A stretch of DNA of 64,000 nucleotides from Eunapius fragilis. Lineage: Eukaryota; Porifera; Demospongiae; Spongillida; Spongillidae. Location: contig OY811979.1 in assembly GCA_963681505.1 (NCBI GenBank), forward strand, positions 4,882,473-4,946,472. The letters are read 5' to 3'. Within the stretch, counting starts at the first letter, position 1, and the number at the start of each line of letters is the position of its first letter. Under the pieces are notes generated by a model. It saw only the letters and a program-made list of their open reading frames with translations, was not told the origin of the DNA and ran no database searches. Positions 23,404 to 35,300 of the stretch are shown piece by piece. Both the position numbers and the translations under genes were made by a program.

Positions 23404-24513
23404 GCTGCCACATCTGTCTTTATAAAATAAACATCTCATTTTGACAATCAGATCTGTGGGGTGGGCTGATCCATTCCCATCAGATATTTGTGAGCATGCA
23501 AGGTCAACCATACACATGCACATTGGAAGGTGTTGATCCAGATATTGACAGAGCGGGAGTGGACAATGGAGGGAGATGGTAAGGGTATGGAACGTACAGG
23601 AGTTCAAGGTAAGGTGAGGAGTCTGGGTAAGCCAGAGGGAAAAGATTAATGGACCTTTTTTTTATGTTGAGGAGTTCCCTCTTAGGGTAAGGAGCTCGAG
23701 TGGGGGACTAGTCACTCAGGATGAAGACCTAGTAACCAACCTAGTCATCAAGGCCCAAATCTGCTGTTCTACCAGAGCTGTATGGCCGACTCAATCTGAA
23801 CCTAGTAAGGGCTAATGTGAGGGCTATAATGTCCAGATATTGCCCTCAAGATTACTTCTGAAGTGTTATTTAGTTTTGGTCATGTTTTTGTATGTCATAT
23901 AATTGGATCTTGTAATCACAATAATATTAAGAAAAATAACAGTGTGAGGGGTACGGTGTGTGGAGGGTATGTCACATACCTCACCTAGTGCCTGCCTCAC
24001 ATCTGTAGCTTAGAAATATGAATGTATTACAAATACGCTCGCTACTAAAGTCCAACTGATTCTACGATGCAACAGCAATAGTGTGTATTGTGTACACCCA
24101 GGCATTACGATGACCAGTGGCTAGAGAGTTTTAAAAAGGCTTCCCAGGGTAGGGTATTAACAGTCAAAAGAGCAGATGGCAATAAGCATGACAAAGCAAC
24201 GACAGCCAGATCTTGGGTGGGTGTGTGGGTAGGTGGAGGATGTAGATGCTTATCTCTTAGTGCAATAAACTAAACAAGTGCTGCTTCTGGGGGCAGTGTT
24301 GCTGCTGCTACTGCTAGTGGTGGGGGCAGTACCAGCACACTACACAACTGCCACGTGACCAGGAGGTTCTCTCACACATCCCTTCCCAAGATCTCTTTGG
24401 TAGAAATGTTTTTCTGATGAACACAATAAAATGACTACAAACGTTTGATCATCAGCTCAACACATCTCCAACACCTTATATGGAGAAGGAGAGACATAAC
24501 AAGTGTACCATCT
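23404..24513. other. Intergenic between convergent genes
   Basis: The 3' flanks of the CACTA-like gene (+) and COP1 (minus) meet here. A short open stretch at 24099-24215 (+), HYDDQWLESFKKASQGRVLT, follows an acceptor-like CACCCAG. It looks protein-like but has no partner exon or family. Confidence 0.35.
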
Positions 24514-26603
24514 TCAATTAATGCGCACCTTGATACATCCTAGGCTGTTAGAAGCGATGATTATATTGGAGTCCTGAAAAACGGAAAACCATCCTATGCA
24601 ATATTTAAGTTTAGAGGTAAAAAAAACATACCTTTCTCCATCGCACGGAACTGACAAAGTTATTAAGGTCCTTGCCACCTACGGGAGTACTGCTTGTGTC
24701 GGGCTGCAGTACATTGTAAGAGAGCTAGCTGATGTCACATAAGTGGAGTACCTAACCTAATTCATAATTGCCTAGACTACCCAGTATGTGCTGATCCCCT
24801 CTACCTTCTCAGGAGTATGTGTTGATACTCACCAGCATATTGTGTCCTACGTTGAACGTGTACTTGAGCATGTGGTTGGAGACTTGCTTGCAATACACGT
24901 AGAAGGAATTGTTCTCGCTGCCTGCAGAACAATGCTGTTCATGAGGCACTACCTTTTTTTTTGCAGGAACTCACCACATGCAATAAAGTGTGGGGTAACA
25001 CTGAGACCTACAAATTTTTTTTCGTTGACATGTCCCTTGTATGTCCTCACAATGCCCTTATTGAGGTCCCAGAGTTTAAGTTCACTATCAGTTGACCTGC
25101 AAGAAAGGTATGCGCACTAAACTGTGTGCGTGTTATTGGATGGCACTTACGCTGATACGAGCTCCTGCGAATTAATAAAATGGACATACGATACAGCTTT
25201 CCGGTGACCTTTGAACTCTGCCACAGGTTCTGAAGGTTTCCTCAAGTCCATGTAGTGCACTATGTTATCTGTTTGAAAGCAGCAAAGACATCACTGATAA
25301 TATGGGGGTAGGAATTTATACATACTATTGCAGACACTAACCCAAGAACCACCTAAGAGCAAAGAAGCATTACGGGATTTCCATTTACACAAACACACAT
25401 GCACCCACTGCTATGAAGCTAACCAGCTGATCCATAGGCAAGGTTGTAACAATTTGTAGGGTGGAACTGAACACAACATACATTATCCTTTGTTGGGAAC
25501 GAGTAGCAACTCTGCGGACGATTGGAAGACCACAGTTTCACTTGGGGGAGGAAGTAATTCATTTTTAACCCTCTGACCACAATATCAATTATAATCACCT
25601 GTGCAATCCTCTGACCCAGAGGCAAAAAGATTGGGTTCTGTTGGGTTATATACCACTGACCACACCCTCTTCTCATGCTCCTACAAGATCCAAGAGTCAC
25701 ATAGTCATCTTCCAAGAGTGCCTTCCTTACCTGGAACTTCACAAGGCGTGTGCCAGTACTGGTGTCCCACACACATACAGCACCATCATAGTTACTGGAC
25801 ACAAGCCGTGCCTTGTGGTACGGGTTGTAGCATAATGAGCTGAGTGGATTGGTATGGAGAAAGCTTGATTCAATGGAGTAGGGTTATGGTTATGCTATTC
25901 CCATTATGCCCATCCTCCTGGACTTAACCACCCACATATCCCATCCTCACCTAAGTTTGCCTGTACAGGTCATCTCCTGTTCTGGAAAATGGTTGGTGAA
26001 TTCCATGGCTTTTATTACAGAGTAATAGTTGAAGATCTATGAGGTAAGCCATACACAGGTCTCACCCATATATACATTCACGCATTTTCTTTATCCTCTT
26101 GGATACACCTGCAACTGCAAAGTAATCACCATCTTTGTCAAATTCTATGCTTGAGACGCTTGAATTCCCATTAGAATCGGAATAAACCAGCCCTGAGAGT
26201 TCTCTGAAGGTACTGTATCGCGTGAAACGATACAGGCCATCACAGAACTGGTGTAGTGTGTCATCAGAACCCTCTGCTAAAGGTAAGGAAATATCTACAA
26301 GACCGCATGGATCAAATGGCATACACATACTTGCGTCCATAACAGGCATCCGTGTTTCAAAATAGTCACGGCTAAGATCAGTGATGTTAGCCTCAACACG
26401 CATGTTGCGCATATTAAGGATGGTGGACAGAAGTGTCACATTGGATTCTGGGACAATATGTGTCTGTTTCTGTTTGAGGTTTAACAGGTGCAAGAAGGAT
26501 TTTTAAAAAGACGACAATGACAGTACCTTAAACTCTGCAATGTCTTTCTCCACAACAACCAGTCTACTCTGCAGTTTTTCAGCCTCCTATGGGAACCACA
26601 CAC

Positions 26604-26665
<62 letters not shown>

Positions 26666-28286
26666 GGGTTAGTGGCCAGTAGACCTATACAGTACCTACC
26701 ATCACTGTAACCTGTACAGTTCTCTGGAGGAAATGCAACATAGTTGCACTACATATATATTCCTCTTGCTGCAACAGGGTGGGTGTATACAAGTGGTTAT
26801 AAGGTTAAGGTGACAGCTTGGTTTGCATTGAAACAATGATCATATAGTTAGATAACGTTAATAAAAATGTGATTTGAAGATTTGATTACATGTGGATTTA
26901 AGCAAAAAACATTCCTGTCATAGTCATCACACAATAGGCCGACCCATGCACACACACTCCTAACCTTGTTTCTGCATTGAACCTGTTCTATCAGGTTACT
27001 ACAGAGCTTCCTTAGTGTTTCTATGGCAACAGTACACCCTCACTGAGAACACGAGAGTGACTGGTTAACATACCACCATCGTTTATTTGACTAATCATCT
27101 CCCGGATCTCCCGGACATCAGGGGTCTGTGGGTCCAAATCAGTTGCCAACACACATGAGCCTCCTCTCATAACTAACCTTCTGTATCGCTTCACTTGAGA
27201 TGGACTGGATGGACTGCTGTCTGTATTTGGTCACAATGTCATTCACTAAAGACAGAAGGAATCATGTGCATATCATGTGATTGCCCCCCCCCCCCCCACC
27301 AAAAGGTGCTCACATGAGAAGTTGGGATGAATAGGACTTTGAACACGCAATGAAGTCTTGCACACTGGGCATTCGGAAACTTCTCCCAAGACTTTGTTAA
27401 TACACTTGAAACTAAATTGGTTCAAATACAGCATTACACACAAGCACACGTGCATTATAAAAAAGCAAATACACATGCACATACGTGCATGCACACATAT
27501 ACATATACATGCATACCGCCATGCTGCACATAATTTCAAACAATTATTATGCAAAGCCCATACATGTGTAGGCAACGTTCCATCCTTAGATAAAAAGATT
27601 TGATAACACATGGATACAGATACTTGGATAACTAACCAGAAACTGTGGCCACACACAGTAACGTAGACTTCACTTAAGATTGCATTGCAGATGGGACTAA
27701 TAATAAGATATAAGAATAATCACATTTGCTTACTATTACGCTGCTACCCTCTACCAACTGGCAGCCCCGCCCCGGATCCAGCATAGGCTCGGTGGGGGCA
27801 GCCGCCCCCCCCCCATTCATACGAAATGCCGCCCTCTGGGACCAATTGCCGCCCCCCCCCTCCCGCTCCATTCCCCACGCACTATCACGCGTGCGTGCAC
27901 AAACCAAGATATAAATCATCGTACGGCAAGCAGTCGCCCCCCCCCCCCGCTTTTCGTATCGGGCCTAAAACGGACAGCACCCCCCCCCCCCCCCCCCCCC
28001 GCTTTTCGTATCTGCCCCTGGCTTCGCATTCATTCATTGTCAATGTGCCACCCCCCCCCCCCCCCCCCTTAGCCAAATCCTGGATCCGGGGCTGCCAACT
28101 GGAGATACATAACTTCTTAACAAAGGACTTTACCCTGTAAGTTTTACTGACAACCAACTAGTCGCTTATGGGAAAACATACGTACCACGTAAAATCATTC
28201 TGTTGCAATCTGGGGTCCGTACATGAGCCGGACTCTCCATGATTGATCTTCCTTTTCTTTTTGGGCGGTCCTTCGGATAGAGCCAT
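24514..28286 (-). CDS. COP1: COP1 E3 ubiquitin-protein ligase
   Basis: Eighteen exons read minus-ward: 28286-28186, 27696-27637, 27411-27314, 27245-27178, 27125-27074, 27020-26965, 26768-26700, 26586-26527, 26469 to about 26075, 26036-25951, 25839-25731, 25680-25599, 25540-25424, 25268-25151, 25096-24975, 24921-24833, 24703-24632 and 24573-24514, giving about 600 residues. Exon 1 has PPKKKRKI, an SV40-like nuclear signal. Exons 2-3 rebuild the RING ([25 protein letters not shown]) with its metal ligands split across a phase-2 junction. Exons 4-8 are helical and coiled-coil-like. Exon 9 holds [20 protein letters not shown] and [20 protein letters not shown], typical of COP1. Exons 10-18 form WD40 blades ([58 protein letters not shown]). 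Known COP1 ubiquitinates transcription factors in DET1-linked CRL4 complexes. All junctions close in frame except exon 9/10. Confidence 0.92.
26601..26660. repeat. (AC)n microsatellite in a COP1 intron
   Basis: An uninterrupted AC run of about 55 bp lies just upstream (minus sense) of COP1 exon 8. It reads as (GT)n in the transcript. Confidence 0.95.
27758..28098. mobile_element. C-rich MITE in COP1 intron 1
   Basis: The terminal inverted repeat is GGCAGCCCCG...GGATCCAGCAT on the left and ATCCTGGATCCGGGGCTGCC on the right. AACT flanks both ends as a possible 4-bp target duplication. Inside are four poly-C runs, and CGCTTTTCGTATC occurs twice (about 27948 and 28000). It has no coding capacity. 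It sits between the first two COP1 exons and must be spliced out. Confidence 0.65.
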
Positions 28287-29017
28287 GCTATTAAACAGAT
28301 GTTGATATATCTAAAAAATGGTGGAAGTTCTAGATGACGAAAAGGTGTTAATACAAGTGTGTAAGTATGTTAAAAGCTACAGTTGTCTATACACATGTGT
28401 GTGCTTCTTAATAAATGGTCTCCAAAAAAGGCCTGCTAATCATAAAAATAATCATAAGAACAAGACACGCACTTGCATGAGGTCTTGAACGCTGTGGCAG
28501 TTCTGAAGGGTTAGATTAAAGCTACCTGCCCTCTTGTGACAGGAACTGCAGGGGGAGGACAGGATGGTGGTGGGTGGACGGGACATCAGTGGTGCATGGG
28601 GAGGAGGAGCGGTTGTGGGAGGGGCATCATCGGTGCATGGTGAGTGGCGGGTGTGGTATCAGAGGAAGAGGGAGCTGTAGACGAGGCAGGAGGTACCGTA
28701 CAGGATGATTGAATGGTGAGAGGAGACACTCTCTTCACATGGTACACATAGACACACAAACACAAACACACACACACACATACACACACATACACACACA
28801 CACGCACACACACACACACACAAAGCTTTCTTGCTACTCCTGGCTGATAATGGCCTTGATACAGGATCACTGCCTAGTGTGGGGTCCCTCCCCTTGGCCC
28901 CCTTCCTGCTGCCAATAGCCAATCAGGCATGCAAGGTGGGACCAGATTCCATCAAATTCACATTATCAACTTGTGAACAAGGGATCTCATGACTGACCAT
29001 GTGAACTGTTTAATATG
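28287..29017. other. COP1 upstream region
   Basis: This region separates the COP1 start from the 3' end of the next minus-strand gene, so it should hold the COP1 promoter. It contains a G-rich tandem-like stretch at about 28548-28690 (GGTGCATGG and GGGAGG motifs) and a (CA)n run at about 28760-28822. No exon was recognised. Confidence 0.45.
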
Positions 29018-29330
29018 CTAGCATAGATTTGATAATTGGGTGGGTTGGTCCATCTGATTGTCATTCAACAACATCCTCTGGAATATCTGTTTGGCTTTCT
29101 TGGGCAGCATCTCATGGATGATCTTGATGGGGAGGAGGAGGAAGAGGAAGAGGGGAGGCGAGGTAAGAGAGGATGATAATCTGTACAGAAGATGAAAGGG
29201 AAATACATGAACACATACACACACACACACCTTTCTGTCAGAATCACCAGTAGTTCCATCCATCTTTTCAAACCCATCAAAAAGTGCTTTCCAAACAGAT
29301 ATCTTGTAATTAACATCCTCCAGCCACCAT
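29018..29330 (-). CDS. 3' terminal exons of an unrecognised gene
   Basis: The last exon is 29122-29018: IIHEMLPKKAKQIFQRML to a TAG stop, after a CCATCAAG acceptor. The preceding exon, about 29330-29231, encodes DVNYKISVWKALFDGFEKMD and GTTGDSDRK and ends at AAAG|GTGTGT. The donor sits at the edge of a (TG)n tract. Joining the two is in frame (phase 0). The peptide is hydrophilic and helix-prone, and no family was recognised. The upstream side runs directly into the 18-bp satellite, whose GWWLTR frame is continuous with this exon (WWLEDVNYK). Either the satellite is intronic and the acceptor is GGCTGGAG, or the satellite is translated, or the gene has been broken. Confidence 0.45.
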
Positions 29331-32300
29331 CCTCGGGTCAGCCACCACCCTCGGGTCAGCCACCATCCTTGGGTTAGCCACCATCCTCGGGTCAGCCACC
29401 ATCCTCGGGTCAGCCACCGCCTTGGGTCAGCCACCATCCTTGGGTCAGCCACCACCCTCGGGTCAGCCAACATCCTCGGGTCAGCCACCACCCTTGGGTC
29501 AGCCACCACCTTCGGGTCAGACCCATCCTTGGGCCAGCCACCACCTTCGGGTCAGCCACCATCCTCGGGTCAGCCACCATCCTCAGGTCAGCCACCATCC
29601 TTGGGTCAGCCACCATCCTCGGGTCAGCCACCATCCTCGGGTCAGCCACCATCCTTGGGTCAGCCACCACCCTCGGGTCAGCCACCACCTTCGGGTCAGC
29701 CACCATCCTCGGGTCAGCCACCATCCTCGGGTCAGCCACCATCCTCGGGTCAGCCACCATCCTCGGGTCAGCCACCACCCACCATCCTCGGGTCAGCCAC
29801 CACCCTCGGGTCAGCCACCATCCTTGGGTCAGCCACCATCCTCGGGTCAGCCACCATCCTCGGGTCAGCCACCACCTTCGGGTCAGCCACCATCCTCGGG
29901 TCAGCCACCATCCTCGGGTCAGCCACCATCCTCGGGTCAGCCACCACCTTCGGGTCAGCCACCATCCTTGGGTCAGCCACCATCCTCGGGTCAGCCACCA
30001 TCCTTGGGTCAGCCACCATCCTCGGGTCAGCCACCATCCTCGGGTCAGCCACCATCCTTGGGTCAGCCACCACCCTCGGGTCAGCCACCATCCTCGGGTC
30101 AGCCACCATCCTTGGGTCAGCCACCATCCTCGGGTCAACCACCATCCTTGGGTCAGCCACCACCTTCGGGTCAGCCACCATCCTTGGGTCAGCCACCACC
30201 TTCGGGTCAGCAACCATCCTCGGGTCAGCCACCATCCTCGGGTCAGCTACCATCCTTGGGTCAGCCACCATCCTTGGGTCAGCCACCATCCTTGGGTCAG
30301 CCACCATCCTTGGGTCAGCCACCATCCTTGGGTCAGCCACCACCTTCGGGTCAGCCACCATCCTTGGGTCAGCCACCATCCTTGGGTCAGCCACCACCTT
30401 CGGGTCAGCCACCATCCTTGGGTCAGCCACCATCCTTCGGGTCAGCCACCATCCTTGGGTCAGCCATCATCCTTGGGTCAGCCACCATCCTCGGGTCAGC
30501 CACCACCCTCGGGTCAGCCACCATCCTTGGGTCAGCCACCATCCTTGGGTCAGCCACCATCCTCGGGTCAGCCACCATCCTCGGGTCAGCCACCATCCTT
30601 GGGTCAGCCACCATCCTCGGGTCAGCCACCATCCTCGGGTCAGCCACCACCCTTGGGTCAGCCACCATCCTTGGGTCAGCCACCACCTTCGGGTCAGCCA
30701 CCACCCTCGGGTCAGCCACCATCCTCGGGTCAGCCACCATCCTTGGGTCAGCCACCATCCTTCGGGTCAGCAACCATCCTTGGGTCAGCCACCATCCTCG
30801 GGTCAGCCACCATCCTTGGGTCAGCCACCATCCTTGGGTCAGCCACCATCCTTGGGTCAGCCACCATCCTTGGGTCAGCCACCATCCTCGGGTCAGCCAC
30901 CATCCTCGGGTAAGCCACCACCCTCGGGTCAGCCACCATCCTTGGGTCAGCCACCACCTTCGGGTCAACCACCATCCTTGGGTCAGCCACCATCCTTGGG
31001 TCAGCCACTACCTTCGGGTCAGCCACCATCCTTGGGTCAGCCACCATCCTTCGGGTCAGCAACCATCCTCGGGTCAGCCACCACCCTCGGGTCAGCCACC
31101 ATCCTTGGGACAGCCACCACCTTCGGGTCAACCACCATCCTCGGGTCAGCCACCGCCCTCGGGTCAGCCATCATCCTCGGGTCAGCCACCACCTTCGGGT
31201 CAACCACCATCCTTGGGTCAGCCACCATCCTTGGGTCAGCCACTACCTTCGGGTCAGCCACCATCCTTGGGTCAGCCACCATCCTTCGGGTCAGCAACCA
31301 TCCTTGGGTCAGCCACCATCCTCGGGTCAGCCACCATCCTCAGGTCAGCCACCACCCTCGGGTCAGCAACCATCCTTGGGTCAGCCACCATCCTTGGGTC
31401 AGCCACCATCCTCGGGTCAGCCACCATCCTTGGGTCAGCCACCATCCTCGGGTCAGCCACCACCCTCGGATCAGCCACCATCCTTGGGTCAGCCACCATC
31501 CTCGGGTCAGCCACCATCCTCGGGTCAGCCACCGCCCTCGGGTCAGCCACCATCCTTGGGTCAGCCACCACCTTCGGGTCAGCCACCATCCTCGGGTCAG
31601 CCACCATCCTTGGGTCAGCCACCACCTTCGGGTCAGCCACCACCCTCGGGTCAGCCACCATCTTTGGGTCAGCCACCACCCTTGGGTCAGCCACCATCCT
31701 TGGGTCAGCCACCACCTTCAGGTCAGCTACCACCCTCGGGTCAGCCACCATCCTTGGGTCAGCCACCATCCTTGGGTCAGCCACCACCCTTGGGTCAGCC
31801 ACCATCCTCGGGTCAGCCACCACCCTCGGATCAGCCACCATCCTTGGGTCAGCCACCATCCTCGGGTCAGCCACCATCCTCGGGTCAGCCACCGCCCTCG
31901 GGTCAGCCACCATCCTTGGGTCAGCCACCACCTTCGGGTCAGCCACCATCCTCGGGTCAGCCACCATCCTTGGGTCAGCCACCACCTTCGGGTCAGCCAC
32001 CACCCTCGGGTCAGCCACCATCCTTGGGTCAGCCACCACCCTTGGGTCAGCCACCATCCTTGGGTCAGCCACCACCTTCAGGTCAGCCACCACCCTCGGG
32101 TCAGCCACCATCCTTGGGTCAGCCACCATCCTTGGGTCAGCCACCACCCTTGGGTCAGCCACCATCCTCGGGTCAGCCACCATCCTCGGGTCAGCCACCA
32201 TCCTCGGGTCAGCCACCATCCTTGGGTCAGCCACCATCCTTGGGTCAGCCACCACCCTCGGGTCAGCCACCATCCTCGGGTCAGCCACCATCCCCGGGTC

Positions 32301-35300
32301 AGCCACCACCTTCGGGTCAGCCACCATCCCCGGGTCAGCCACCACCTTCGGGTCAGCCACCACCCTCGGGTCAGCCACCACCCTCGGGTCAGCCACCATC
32401 CTCGGGTCAGCCACCACCCTCGGGTCAGCCATCATCCTTGGGTCAGCCACCACCCTCGGGTCAGCCACCATCCTCGGGTCAGCCACCATTCTCGGGTCAG
32501 CCACCATCCTTGGGTCAGCCACCACCCTCGGGTCAGCCATCATCCTCGGGTCAGCCACCACCTTCGGGTCAACCACCATCCTTGGGTCAGCCACCATCCT
32601 TGGGTCAGCCACTACCTTCGGGTCAGCCACCAACCTTGGGTCAGCCACCATCCTTCGGGTCAGCAACCATCCTTGGGTCAGCCACCATCCTCGGGTCAGC
32701 CACCATCCTCAGGTCAGCCACCACCCTCGGGTCAGCAACCATCCTTGGGTCAGCCACCATCCTTGGGTCAGCCACCATCCTCGGGTCAGCCACCATCCTT
32801 GGGTCAGCCACCATCCTCGGGTCAGCCACCACCCTCGGGTCAGCCACCATCCTTGGGTCAGCCACCATCCTCGGGTCAGCCACCATCCTCGGGTCAGCCA
32901 CCGCCCTCGGGTCAGCCACCATCCATGGGTCAGCCACCACCTTCGGGTCAGCCACCATCCTCGGGTCAGCCACCATCCTTGGGTCAGCCACCACCTTCGG
33001 GTCAGCCACCACCCTCGGGTCAGCCACCATCCTTGGGTCAGCCACCATCCTTGGGTCAGCCACCATCCTTCGGGTCAGCAACCATCCTTGGGTCAGCCAC
33101 CAACCTCGGGTCAGCCACAATTCTTGGGTCAGCCACCATCCTTGGGTCAGCCACCATCCTTGGGTCAGCCACCATCCTTGGGTCAGCCACCATCCTCGGG
33201 TCAGCCACCATCCTCGGGTCAGCCACCACCCTCGGGTCAGCCACCATCCTGGGGTCAGCCACCACCTTCGGGTCAACCACCATCCTTGGGTCAGCCACCA
33301 TCCTTGGGTCAGCCACTACCTTCGGGTCAGCCACCATCCTTGGGTCAGCCACCATCCTTCGGGTCAGCAACCATCCTCGGGTCAGCCACCACCCTCGGGT
33401 CAGCCACCATCCTTGGGTCAGCCACCACCTTCGGGTTAACCACCATCCTCGGGTCAGCCACCACCCTCGGGTCAGCCACCATCCTTGGGTCAGCCACCAC
33501 CTTCGGGTCAACTACCATCCTTGGGTCAGCCACCATCCTTGGGTCAGCCACTACCTTCGGGTCAGCCACCATCCTTGGGTCAGCCACCATCCTTCGGGTC
33601 AGCAACCATCCTTGGGTCAGCCACCATCCTCGGGTCAGCCACCATCCTCAGGTCAGCCACCACCCTCGGGTCAGCAACCATCCTTGGGTCAGCCACCACC
33701 CTCGGGTCAGCCACCATCCTTGGGTCAGCCACCATCCTTCGGGTCAGCAACCATCCTTGGGTCAGCCACCATCCTCGGGTCAGCCACCATCCTCAGGTCA
33801 GCCACCACCCTCGGGTCAGCAACCATCCTTGGGTCAGCCACCACCCTCGGGTCAGCCACCATCCTCGGGTCAGCCACCATCCTTGGGTCAGCCACCATCC
33901 TTGGGTCAGCCACCATCCTTGGGTCAGCCACCATCCTCGGGTCAGCCACCATCCTCGGGTCAGCCACCATCCTCGGGTCAGCCACCATCCTTGGGTCAGC
34001 CACCATCCTTGGGTCAGCCACCATCCTTGGGTCAGCCACCACCTTCGGGTCAGCCACCATCCTTGGGTCAGCCACCATCCTTGGGTCAGCCACCACCTTC
34101 GGGTCAGCCACCATCCTTGGGTCAGCCACCATCCTTCGGGTCAGCCACCATCCTTGGGTCAGCCACCATCCTTGGGTCAGCCACCATCCTTGGGTCAGCC
34201 ACCATCCTTGGGTCAGCCACCATCCTTGGGTCAGCCACCACCTTCGGGTCAGCCACCATCCTTGGGTCAGCCACCATCCTTGGGTCAGCCACCACCATCG
34301 GGTCAGCCACCATCCTTGGGTCAGCCACCATCCTTCGGGTCAGCCACCATCCTTGGGTCAGCCATCATCCTCGGGTCAGCCACCATCCTCGGGTCAGCCA
34401 CCACCCTCGGGTCAGCCACCATCCTTGGGTCAGCCACCATCCTTGGGTCAGCCACCATCCTCGGGTCAGCCACCATCCTCGGGTCAGCCACCATCCTTGG
34501 GTCAGCCACCATCCTCGGGTCAGCCACCATCCTCGGGTCAGCCACCACCCTTGGGTCAGCCACCATCCTTGGGTCAGCCACCACCTTCGGGTCAGCCACC
34601 ACCCTCGGGTCAGCCACCATCCTCGGGTCAGCCACCATCCTTGGGTCAGCCACCATCCTTCGGGTCAGCAACCATCCTTGGGTCAGCCACCATCCTCGGG
34701 TCAGCCACCATCCTTGGGTCAGCCACCATCCTTGGGTCAGCCACCATCCTTGGGTCAGCCACCATCCTTGGGTCAGCCACCATCCTCGGGTCAGCCACCA
34801 TCCTCGGGTCAGCCACCACCCTCGGGTCAGCCACCATCCTTGGGTCAGCCACCACCTTCGGGTCAACCACCATCCTTGGGTCAGCCACCATCCTTGGGTC
34901 AGCCACTACCTTCGGGTCAGCCACAATCCTTGGGTCAGCCACCATCCTTCGGGTCAGCAACCATCCTCGGGTCAGCCACCACCCTCGGGTCAGCCACCAT
35001 CCTTGGGTCAGCCACCACCTTAGGGTCAACCACCATCCTTGGGTCAGCCACCAACCTCGGGTCAGCCACCATCCTTGGGTCAGCCACCGCCTTCGGGTCA
35101 ACCACCATCCTTGGGTCAGCCACCATCCTTGGGTCAGCCACTACCTTCGGGTCAGCCACCATCCTTGGGTCAGCCACCATCCTTCGGGTCAGCAACCATC
35201 CTTGGGTCAGCCACCATCCTCGGGTCAGCCACCATCCTCAGGTCAGCCACCACCCTCGGGTCAGCAACCATCCTTGGGTCAGCCACCATCCTCGGGTCAG

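Noticed and set aside
27273-27656. Single 127-codon minus ORF as a gene
   Set aside because: It merges COP1 exon 3 with intron sequence. The spliced COP1 model explains the coding part.
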